Assembly: GCA_022567815.1 (NCBI GenBank)
Contig: JADFGI010000219.1
Location: forward strand, 1 to 5,480
Source: Nitrospinota bacterium
GTDB lineage: Bacteria; Nitrospinota; Nitrospinia; Nitrospinales; VA-1
Direction: 5' to 3'
DNA length: 5,480 nt
Below are positions 1 through 5,147 of the stretch, piece after piece. Both the position numbers and the translations under genes were made by a program. Each line of letters begins with the position of its first letter. The stretch's first letter is position 1. Below the pieces are notes generated by a model. It did not search any database, was not told the origin of the DNA, and saw only the letters and a program-made list of their open reading frames with translations.

Positions 1-57
1 ACCGTTGTCACCCTGTTCCTGTTCCGCTCGCTCCGCATGCAAATGGAGCAAAATTGA
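1..57 (+). CDS. C-terminal tail of an unidentified protein (partial)
   Basis: Frame 1 is open from the window edge to TGA at 55-57 and encodes 18 residues, TVVTLFLFRSLRMQMEQN. The hydrophobic run TVVTLFLF followed by a polar, charged end would suit the last membrane segment and tail of an integral membrane protein. Too little remains to assign a family. It lies on the same strand as the parvulin-like gene but is separated from it by 132 bp containing a possible promoter, so cotranscription is uncertain. The open frame is short enough that chance cannot be excluded. Confidence 0.4.
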   Translation, partial: TVVTLFLFRSLRMQMEQN

Positions 58-102
58 CCCGTCAGGCATGTTTTCCCCTCCACCCCTGAAAAACAAAATC
101 GG

Positions 103-133
103 TTGACAAGCCTAAAACGAATGTTTAGGCTTG
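103..133 (+). promoter_or_regulatory. Possible promoter -35 box with overlapping 10-bp dyad operator
   Basis: A perfect TTGACA lies at 103-108. The hexamer 17 bp further on (126-131, TAGGCT) is a poor -10 match; a better -10-like CATAAT at 143-148 is wrongly spaced for this -35. Overlapping the box is a perfect inverted repeat: CAAGCCTAAA (107-116) and TTTAGGCTTG (124-133), separated by 7 bp. The two arm centres are 17 bp apart, which suits a dimeric repressor or activator. No T-tract follows, so an intrinsic terminator for the upstream gene is less likely. The regulator is unknown. Confidence 0.35.
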
Positions 134-189
134 AATTGATTCCATAATCTGCAAATTTCCAACGCTTTCACTCATGAGAAGAGGTCAAT

Positions 190-1203
190 ATGTTTCGGAT
201 TGGTAACTTTAAACGCATCGCGATCCTTAGTTTGGCATCGCTTTTAATGGTAATGGCCGCGTCAGAAATTTTCGCCCATTCGGGACACAAACATGACGCC
301 AAACCGCCCATCAGTTTGCCGGAAGTGGTCGCCAGGGTCAATGGTGAAGATATCAAAAGCGAAGTCATTTATAGGGAACTGAATAAAGCTATTCGCAAAT
401 ACAAGGCAAAGGGCATGACGCTGAGTCCCGACCAGTTGAAAACGGCGGTCAAAAAACTGGTCGACGATGAGATTGGCCGGACGCTCTTGTTGCAACGAGG
501 AAAAGAAATTGGCGTTTCCGCCACCCCTGAAATGGTCAAAAATAAATTAACCGAGGTCAAAACATCTTTTAAATCCGACTCGGTGTTCGAGCATAAACTG
601 AAAAATCGCGGAATGACCCTGGACCAATATCAGGAAGAATTGCGCACCGATCTGGTCATGGATCAAGTCATCAAAAAAGAAGTGGAATCCAAAATCCAAA
701 TCAGCGAGCAGGATCTGAAAAAATATTACGAAAAAAATAGTAGCAAGTTCAAGACTCAAGACAAAACAAGGGCGAGTATCATCCTCATCAAATCGCCACC
801 GGACAGTAGCCCGGAAAGAGAACGAAATGTCAGGAAAAAAATGGAATCGATTCTGGATCAAATAAAAGCGGGAACGGAATTTGCCGGATTAGCGAAAAAG
901 TTTTCCCAGGACAGCCTGGCTTCCAAGGGAGGCGACCTGGGGTTCTTTGAGAAAAAGAAGATGTTCCCACCCTTCAGCGAAAGGGCCTTCAGCATGGAGG
1001 TGGGCCAAGTGAGCGGGATTTTCAAAACCAAACACGGGCTTCACATCCTCAAGGTGACCGGCAAAAAACCCGGAGTCAACCGGTCTTTTGAAAATGAAAA
1101 GGAAAACATCCGCAAAACGCTGATGGAAAGAAAGAGCTCCCAGGCAACACGGGCTTACCTTCAAAACCTCAAAAAACAAGCTGACCTGAAAACCTACTTC
1201 TAA
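190..1203 (+). CDS. Exported SurA/PpiC-type peptidyl-prolyl isomerase-like chaperone
   Basis: This 337-aa protein probably assists folding of exported proteins in the periplasm. Residues 1-29 form a classic signal peptide: basic MFRIGNFKR, hydrophobic IAILSLASLLMVMAA, then SEIFA, with likely cleavage before HSGHKHD. Residues about 45-165 resemble the helical SurA-like N-terminal domain (VVARVNGEDI..., many Lys/Glu helices). Residues about 190-290 are a parvulin (rotamase) domain with GGDLGFF (247-253), the GQVSG turn (272-276) and HGLHILKV (282-289). The first active-site histidine, normally in an ASHIL-like strand, is replaced by isoleucine (ASIILI, 195-200), so isomerase activity may be weak while chaperone activity persists. 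The ATG at 190 is supported by GAGG at 181-184, five bases upstream, and by the signal peptide beginning at Met1. The length is close to that of single-domain SurA/PrsA-like proteins. It is convergent with yqhA. The family call is firm; the substrate is unknown. Confidence 0.9.
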   Translation: MFRIGNFKRIAILSLASLLMVMAASEIFAHSGHKHDAKPPISLPEVVARVNGEDIKSEVIYRELNKAIRKYKAKGMTLSPDQLKTAVKKLVDDEIGRTLLLQRGKEIGVSATPEMVKNKLTEVKTSFKSDSVFEHKLKNRGMTLDQYQEELRTDLVMDQVIKKEVESKIQISEQDLKKYYEKNSSKFKTQDKTRASIILIKSPPDSSPERERNVRKKMESILDQIKAGTEFAGLAKKFSQDSLASKGGDLGFFEKKKMFPPFSERAFSMEVGQVSGIFKTKHGLHILKVTGKKPGVNRSFENEKENIRKTLMERKSSQATRAYLQNLKKQADLKTYF

Positions 1204-1209
1204 GCAACC

Positions 1210-1228
1210 GGGCAAAGACGATCTGCCC
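1210..1228. terminator. Weak hairpin between convergent genes
   Basis: GGGCA (1210-1214) can pair with TGCCC (1224-1228) across a 9-nt loop in the 44-bp gap where the parvulin gene and yqhA converge. The position suits a bidirectional terminator. The stem is only 5 bp and neither strand has a U-tract after it, so it is not a convincing intrinsic terminator. Confidence 0.25.
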
Positions 1229-1247
1229 TGAGTATGGGTTTAAGGCT

Positions 1248-1772
1248 CTAATGCCGTTTTGTCTCCGCAGAAATTCGATCCATCCAGGCAAATATTACCC
1301 CGCTCAGGACAAAGGCCATGTGGAAAGTGACTTTCCAAAAGTAACTTTCTGTATTCCCATCGGTAGGTTCATCAGAAATCTCGACAAAAGTTTTCAGCAG
1401 ATCGATTGCGGAAATTGCAACGATGGCTCCAATGACTTTTAATTTTAACCCGCCAAAATCAACCTTGCCCATCCATTCAGGTCTATCGGCATGTTCGGCA
1501 ACGTCTATTTTTGAAACAAAAATTTCATAACCAGAAAAGATAATCATTAGCAGTAAAGATCCAACCAGGGACATGTCTACCAAGGTCAGAATGCCAATAA
1601 TAATATCAGTATCAGTGGCTGTTATGACATGGGTCGAAAGATGAACCAGTTCCTGTATAAATTTTATCAAGAGCAGTATGATGCCGACAATCAGCCCCAG
1701 AAAGAATGGGGCCAATAACCACCTGCTCCGGAAAATAACTACTTCTATAATGTGTTCGATTTTGCCAAACAT
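1248..1772 (-). CDS. yqhA: UPF0114 family membrane protein, YqhA-like
   Basis: This 174-aa integral membrane protein matches the YqhA/UPF0114 family along its whole length as I recall it. E. coli YqhA is about 164 aa and shares the SRWLLAP block (here 16-22), the LVDMSLVG block (64-71), FSGYExFVS (79-87), the VAISAIDLL-type segment (118-126) and the HMAFVLS region (151-157). Four membrane helices are apparent at about 18-38, 57-79, 109-131 and 147-166, with a charged loop between the second and third. The biochemical role of the family is not established. The start is well supported: AGGAGA lies on the minus strand at 1782-1777, four bases before the ATG. The stop is TAG at 1250-1248. The gene is visibly more AT-rich than priA (for example 1501-1560), partly because of its Ile/Leu/Phe content. 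It is transcribed away from the palindrome-rich spacer and towards the parvulin gene. Confidence 0.92.
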   Translation of the reverse strand: MFGKIEHIIEVVIFRSRWLLAPFFLGLIVGIILLLIKFIQELVHLSTHVITATDTDIIIGILTLVDMSLVGSLLLMIIFSGYEIFVSKIDVAEHADRPEWMGKVDFGGLKLKVIGAIVAISAIDLLKTFVEISDEPTDGNTESYFWKVTFHMAFVLSGVIFAWMDRISAETKRH

Positions 1773-1858
1773 AAAATCTCCTGCTTATGTAAATGTGTTA
1801 TCCATGTCCCCGAACAGGTGTTGCCTATCTCTGCGGTCTACACATTTTTAGCAGAAGA

Positions 1859-1887
1859 GGGGGAAGGTCCCCCCATTTTAAAGGGGG
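1859..1887. repeat. G5-C6-G5 palindromic run with alternative stems
   Basis: GGGGG (1859-1863) can pair with the C6 run (1869-1874) over a 5-nt loop, or the same C run can pair with GGGGG (1883-1887) over the loop ATTTTAAA. A degenerate partial echo, GGTTTTAAAAGGG, follows at 1897-1909. Arrangements of CCCCC-TTTAAAA-GGGGG type are familiar to me as high-copy intergenic repeats in many environmental bacterial genomes, so a dispersed repeat is the likeliest reading. It lies about 90-115 bp upstream of yqhA on that gene's strand, so it could fall in its leader. No U-tract follows on either strand. Confidence 0.5.
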
Positions 1888-1905
1888 TTAGAGGAAGGTT
1901 TTAAA

Positions 1906-2005
1906 AGGGATCTCTAACAATTGATATTTTTTGGCCTTTGCAATCGCCAATCCTTAAATATAAGGGATTGGCTCATAGTCCAGGTTGATTTTTTAGAGAT
2001 GCCCT
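1906..2005. repeat. 100-bp nested inverted repeat, MITE-like
   Basis: The ends are near-perfect inverted copies: AGGGATCTCTAA at 1906-1917, and at 1993-2005 a sequence whose reverse complement is AGGGCATCTCTAA, differing only by one inserted base. Both continue with AA-rich sequence. Inside sits a strong hairpin: GCCAATCC (1946-1953) pairs with GGATTGGC (1965-1972), extended by TTA/TAA around a bulged G and a 4-nt loop. The two symmetry centres nearly coincide (about 1955 and 1959). Short terminal inverted repeats around a non-coding, self-complementary core are what a miniature inverted-repeat transposable element looks like. A clear target-site duplication could not be made out in the A/T-rich flanks. 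The right end stops 6 bp short of the stop codon of the 66-aa gene. Confidence 0.55.
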
Positions 2006-2011
2006 AAAAAA

Positions 2012-2212
2012 TTATTTTTTATCGGATTTCGCTTTTGCCTTTTTCTTGCCTGATTTTCCCTTATCGATCTCGCTGAGTTTGCGTTTCACAATTTTTCCCT
2101 TGTCGCGGTCAAAATCCATCTTCAGATACACCGTGTTGGAAAATAGTTTGTGAACCACGCCTTCTTTTTTCTTACCCGCAAAATCTATTTTAACCGTATC
2201 GCCTACTTTCAT
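2012..2212 (-). CDS. Small lysine-rich protein, possible SH3/KOW-like fold
   Basis: The family of this 66-aa protein is not recognised. Residues 1-49 begin MKVGDTVKIDFAGKKKEGVV and continue with short alternating hydrophobic/charged strands (TVYLKMDF, KGKIVKRKLSEI). That pattern recalls small beta-barrel folds of SH3/KOW or Hfq-like type, which often bind RNA or ribosomes. Residues 50-66 are a disordered-looking basic tail with 9 lysines in 17 residues; 20 of all 66 residues are lysine. There is no signal peptide or membrane segment, so it should be cytoplasmic. Translation is supported by GGAAGGA on the minus strand at 2228-2222, nine bases before the ATG. The stop TAA is at 2014-2012. It is divergent from priA across 386 bp and has no close partner gene. 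Nucleic-acid binding is inferred from charge and strand pattern only. Confidence 0.72.
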   Translation of the reverse strand: MKVGDTVKIDFAGKKKEGVVHKLFSNTVYLKMDFDRDKGKIVKRKLSEIDKGKSGKKKAKAKSDKK

Positions 2213-2410
2213 TTTCTTTTATCCTTCCGCACCTTAAAGGGTGAAACATGATATCCATCAATCTGTTGGAAAGGCAAAAGACTAGAGGAAATCATTTTAC
2301 GAGTCAATTATTTCTTTCCCCGTTACACGGGGATGAAAAGCCTGCTACGCAGGAGGGCTGACGTTCGCTGTGCTCACGAGCCCCTGAAAACAATAGACCC
2401 TGCACAATAT

Positions 2411-2452
2411 GATCGTCATCGCGAACCGCCACAGGTGACGTGGCTGTGATAT
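2411..2452. repeat. GTCATCGCGA-type intergenic palindromic repeat
   Basis: On the plus strand GTCATCGCGA (2415-2424) opens an imperfect palindrome closed by CTGTGAT (2444-2450). ATCGC (2418-2422) pairs with GTGAT (2446-2450) with one G-T pair, and GCCAC (2428-2432) pairs with GTGGC (2440-2444) over a 7-nt loop. The layout closely recalls the high-copy GTCATTGCGAG...GGCAATCTC repeats seen in intergenic regions of many bacteria; this copy looks diverged. Identification rests on remembered pattern, not on a search. Confidence 0.45.
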
Positions 2453-2491
2453 TCTACCTAAGCTCTGCCCGCAATTACGAGTAACAGGATT

Positions 2492-2520
2492 TGGTTAACC
2501 ATAAACCTTTAACGCGTTAA
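2492..2520. promoter_or_regulatory. Two adjacent perfect palindromes upstream of priA
   Basis: TGGTTAACCA (2492-2501) and TTAACGCGTTAA (2509-2520) are perfect palindromes of 10 and 12 bp separated by 7 bp, sharing the TTAAC core. They end 78 bp before the priA start and could be paired operator sites, or part of the surrounding repeat element. No convincing sigma-70 promoter could be aligned with them. Confidence 0.25.
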
Positions 2521-2598
2521 TGTAAGCTCCAGGGCTACCCTGGTTAGGTCCAGCGGTACGCTGTCTGATAAACTCCTGCCAAACCTTTTTTTTTAGAC

Positions 2599-5112
2599 AT
2601 GACCTTGCCCTCAACAATTGATCCACCACTAACCCGGCAGAAACCTGAAGATCAAAAAATCTTTGCCGAAGTCGTGTTGAACCTGCCCCTCAAGGATTCG
2701 TTCACCTATGCGGTTCCCTCTCAATTCCATTCCATTGTTCGACCAGGGATTCGGGTATTCGTCCCTTTTGGCAGGCGTAAGCTCACGGGTTATGTGGTTT
2801 CCCTGTCCGATAGCCACGACCCGGCCCTTGCTATCAAAGATATCGAAGATGTCCTCGACACTGATCCCGTTCTGTCCCCGGAAATCCTGTCCCTTACCAA
2901 GTGGATCGCCGATTATTATCAGTCTTCCTGGGGGGAAGCAGTCAAGGCCGCTTTGCCCGCGGGATTGGAGGATGAAAGCCGGGAAATCCTGACCCTTTCT
3001 CCAGAAGGGGCGTCTGCCCTCCATGAAGGAACCTTGAAGGAATCCTGGTCGATCATCCTGAAAACCGTTCAGCAACGCGGTCAGGTCACGCCCAATCAAT
3101 TGCGGCGTTTTCTAAAAGATAAATTCAGCGCCTACGCGCTGGCCCGGCTAAAGCAAACAGGGTGTCTGCAATCGCAATTGCATATAAACCGGAGCGTGGT
3201 CCGATACCAATACGAAAAACTGGCTCGAGCCGTCACTCCTGCGCCCGACCACGAGGAAGTGGAAAAACTTCTTGGCCGCAGTCCCAAACAAAAAGCGATT
3301 TATACTCTGCTACTGGATGGAGAAAAAACCCTGAAGGAACTCGCAAAACAAATTCCTTCCTATGCGGCGCCTTTTAAAAAATTGCAGGAAAAAGGCCTGG
3401 CGGAAGTTACAACGATCAAAAACCACCGCGACTCAGAACCGGACGAGGCGGATGCCTCCTGGTCGCCGGAAGCCCACCTGCCTTTTACGCCAGACCAGAA
3501 ACGGGCGTTTAAAGAATTAAACCACTCGCTCGATGTTGGGGAATTCAAAACCTATCTTCTGCATGGCGTCACCGGAAGCGGAAAAACCGAACTGTACATC
3601 CGTTGCATTCAAAAAGCTCTCGAACTGAAAAAAACCGCGATCATGATGGTTCCGGAAATATCGCTGACCCCGCAAACCGTCTCGCGGTTTCACGCACGGT
3701 TCGGCAAAAATGTTGCCATTTTGCACAGTGGCCTGTCGCAAAGGGAACGTTATCTGGAATGGAAAAAGATTCAGGATAAACGCGTCTCCATCGTGGTGGG
3801 AGCGCGGTCCGCCATCTTTGCCCCCTTTAAAGATCTGGGCGTGATCGTCATCGACGAAGAGCACGACTCCTCCTACAAACAGGATTCAAGTCCGCGCTAT
3901 CACGCAAGAGACACGGCCATCGTCCGCGCCCGGTCGGAAAATGCGGTGGTGATCCTGGGCTCCGCGACCCCGTCGCTGGAATCTCTGGCCAACACGGAAT
4001 CGGGAAAATACCACTACCTGTCGCTGGACAAACGAGTTCAGGACCGCCTGCTTCCGGTGGTGGAAATCGTGGACATGCAAAAGGAAAAGGATGAAAAGAA
4101 AAACTTCACCATTCTTTCCGGGAGACTCAAAACGGCTATCCGCCATCGCCTGGACCGCAAGGAGCAGGTGTTTCTTTTCCTCAACCGCAGAGGCACTTCA
4201 AACTATATTTTCTGCAAGGAGTGCGGGTTTGTGTTCGACTGCCATTACTGTAGCGTGACGCTTACCTTTCACGGCAAGGATAATTTGATCCGGTGCCATT
4301 ACTGCAACTACACGGCGCGTGTTCCCAAATCCTGCGCCGACTGCCAGGGGCAAGTGATTAAATTCAGCGGATACGGGACGCAACGGTTGGAGGACGAAAT
4401 CCGGCGGCTGTTTCCGCAAGCGAGGACGGTCCGGATAGACCGCGATACCACCCGTGGCCGATCCGCCTTTGAATCCATGCACCAATTGATGAACGCGGGG
4501 GAAATCGACATTCTCATCGGCACGCAGATGATCACCAAGGGACATGACTTCCCCAACGTCACCCTGGTGGGCGTGGTGCATGCCGACATTTCATTGAACA
4601 TCCCGGATTTTCGTTCCGCCGAAAGGTCTTTCCAACTGCTCACCCAGGTGGCGGGCAGAGCAGGGCGGGGGCGAGTTCCCGGACAAGTCATTATTCAAAC
4701 TCACGAACCATCGCATTACGTATTTGGATTTGTGCGGGAGCATAATTTTAAAAAGTTTTATGAAAAAGAAATAGTTAACCGAAAAAAATTAAACTATCCT
4801 CCATTCACCCGCATGGCCGCCCTTGGCATCGAATGCGAGAGTGAAGCTATGGGGGAAAGAGCGACGCGGGAATTAGCAGAACCCTTGGCGCGGATTGTCG
4901 CACGCGCCAGAGGCATCGAGATGGTGGGCCCCTCCCCCGCCGCTCTCTACCAGATCAAAAACAAATACCGCTGGCATATTCTTTTGCGGGCAAAAAGTGC
5001 CGGGACGCTTCGCTCCGTCCTCGACCAGGCAAAAAATCTGAAGGAATTCAAATCTCCTTTCAAGGGCAAGGTCAAATTTTCCATTGATGTGGACCCGCTG
5101 AATCTGTTGTAA
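2599..5112 (+). CDS. priA: Primosomal protein N' (replication restart helicase PriA)
   Basis: PriA is a 3'-to-5' superfamily 2 DNA helicase that recognises stalled forks and D-loops and reloads the replicative helicase. This 837-aa copy is complete. The N-terminal 3'-DNA-binding domain starts at about residue 22 (FAEVVLNLPLKDSFTYAVP), followed by a winged-helix region to about 300. The ATPase core has Walker A GVTGSGKTE (323-331), DEEH (419-422), GSATPS (454-459) and motif VI QVAGRAGR (683-690). Eight zinc-binding cysteines stand at 539, 542, 548, 551, 566, 569, 579 and 582, with the same spacing as I recall for E. coli PriA. The C-terminal domain includes YPPF (733-736). It is longer than E. 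coli PriA (732 aa), mainly between the DNA-binding and ATPase parts, more like the Bacillus form (about 805 aa). The ATG at 2599 is the first possible start after an in-frame TAA at 2569, but it has no Shine-Dalgarno, only a T9 tract. The 20-residue extension before the conserved N-terminus makes the start slightly uncertain. Confidence 0.97.
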   Translation: MTLPSTIDPPLTRQKPEDQKIFAEVVLNLPLKDSFTYAVPSQFHSIVRPGIRVFVPFGRRKLTGYVVSLSDSHDPALAIKDIEDVLDTDPVLSPEILSLTKWIADYYQSSWGEAVKAALPAGLEDESREILTLSPEGASALHEGTLKESWSIILKTVQQRGQVTPNQLRRFLKDKFSAYALARLKQTGCLQSQLHINRSVVRYQYEKLARAVTPAPDHEEVEKLLGRSPKQKAIYTLLLDGEKTLKELAKQIPSYAAPFKKLQEKGLAEVTTIKNHRDSEPDEADASWSPEAHLPFTPDQKRAFKELNHSLDVGEFKTYLLHGVTGSGKTELYIRCIQKALELKKTAIMMVPEISLTPQTVSRFHARFGKNVAILHSGLSQRERYLEWKKIQDKRVSIVVGARSAIFAPFKDLGVIVIDEEHDSSYKQDSSPRYHARDTAIVRARSENAVVILGSATPSLESLANTESGKYHYLSLDKRVQDRLLPVVEIVDMQKEKDEKKNFTILSGRLKTAIRHRLDRKEQVFLFLNRRGTSNYIFCKECGFVFDCHYCSVTLTFHGKDNLIRCHYCNYTARVPKSCADCQGQVIKFSGYGTQRLEDEIRRLFPQARTVRIDRDTTRGRSAFESMHQLMNAGEIDILIGTQMITKGHDFPNVTLVGVVHADISLNIPDFRSAERSFQLLTQVAGRAGRGRVPGQVIIQTHEPSHYVFGFVREHNFKKFYEKEIVNRKKLNYPPFTRMAALGIECESEAMGERATRELAEPLARIVARARGIEMVGPSPAALYQIKNKYRWHILLRAKSAGTLRSVLDQAKNLKEFKSPFKGKVKFSIDVDPLNLL

Positions 5113-5147
5113 ACTTCACTAACTGATTTCTTATTTGAAAGCCAAAC

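Larger units (their letters stand above)
1773..2011. other. Intergenic spacer with palindromic repeats
   Basis: No gene was found in these 239 bp between the 66-aa gene and yqhA, both on the minus strand. The part nearest yqhA (1773-1858) holds its ribosome binding site and no clear promoter. The rest is filled by a C/G-run palindrome (1859-1887) and a nested inverted repeat (1906-2005), described separately. Confidence 0.6.
2317..2563. repeat. Symmetric element bounded by paired triloop hairpins
   Basis: Four compact perfect hairpins with 3-nt loops lie in two pairs. Left pair: CCCCGT-TAC-ACGGGG (2318-2332, extendable by a T/A pair to 2317-2333) and CCTGC-TAC-GCAGG (2341-2353). Right pair: CCAGGG-CTA-CCCTGG (2529-2543) and CAGCG-GTA-CGCTG (2551-2563). 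Read inward from each end, the order is the same: outer hairpin, 7-8 nt spacer, inner hairpin, then a similar flank (GCTGACGTTCGC at left; GCTTACATTAACGC on the opposite strand at right). The whole is therefore a diverged inverted arrangement about 247 bp long. It contains no open reading frame of note. A non-autonomous mobile element or a REP/BIME-like repeat are the main readings. Confidence 0.5.
2213..2598. other. 386-bp divergent spacer packed with hairpins
   Basis: No coding region of credible length was seen on either strand between the 66-aa gene and priA. Its left 100 bp holds the ribosome binding site of the minus-strand gene. On the minus strand, a TTGACT (2307-2302) followed 17 bp later by TAGTCT is a weak promoter candidate for that gene. 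The remainder holds the four-hairpin element (2317-2563), a GTCATCGCGA-type repeat inside it, two palindromes near 2492-2520, and a T9 tract directly before the priA start. Confidence 0.6.

Noticed and set aside
547..861. 104-aa open frame on the minus strand opposite the parvulin gene
   Set aside because: It lies fully antisense to a well-supported gene, has a Phe-rich low-complexity translation typical of the complement of Lys/Glu codons, and shows no family motif.
889..1215. 108-aa open frame on the minus strand
   Set aside because: Antisense to the conserved parvulin domain; no recognisable domain in its translation.
1251..1442. 63-aa open frame on the plus strand
   Set aside because: Antisense to the conserved C-terminal half of yqhA.
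1808..1850. Stretch CCCCGAACAGGTGTTGCC and following bases, vaguely like the end of an insertion sequence
   Set aside because: Resemblance is only impressionistic; no transposase remnant, inverted partner or target duplication is visible.
2355..2383. GGGCT...AGCCC inverted repeat with a 19-nt loop
   Set aside because: Only a 5-bp stem with a long loop; not strong enough to list apart from the surrounding element.
2318..2563. CRISPR-like array
   Set aside because: The repeated units are four short hairpins in inverted pairs, not regularly spaced direct repeats with unique spacers, and no cas gene is present.
2551..2594. Hairpin plus T9 tract as an intrinsic terminator before priA
   Set aside because: The T9 starts 23 nt after the hairpin, too far for an intrinsic terminator, and no plus-strand gene lies upstream that would need one.
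2629..3099. 156-aa open frame on the minus strand within priA
   Set aside because: Shadow of the priA N-terminal coding region; composition is that of complementary codons.
4198..4691. Two overlapping 127-aa minus-strand open frames opposite the PriA zinc and motif V/VI region
   Set aside because: The plus strand here encodes invariant PriA motifs, so the antisense frames are by-products.
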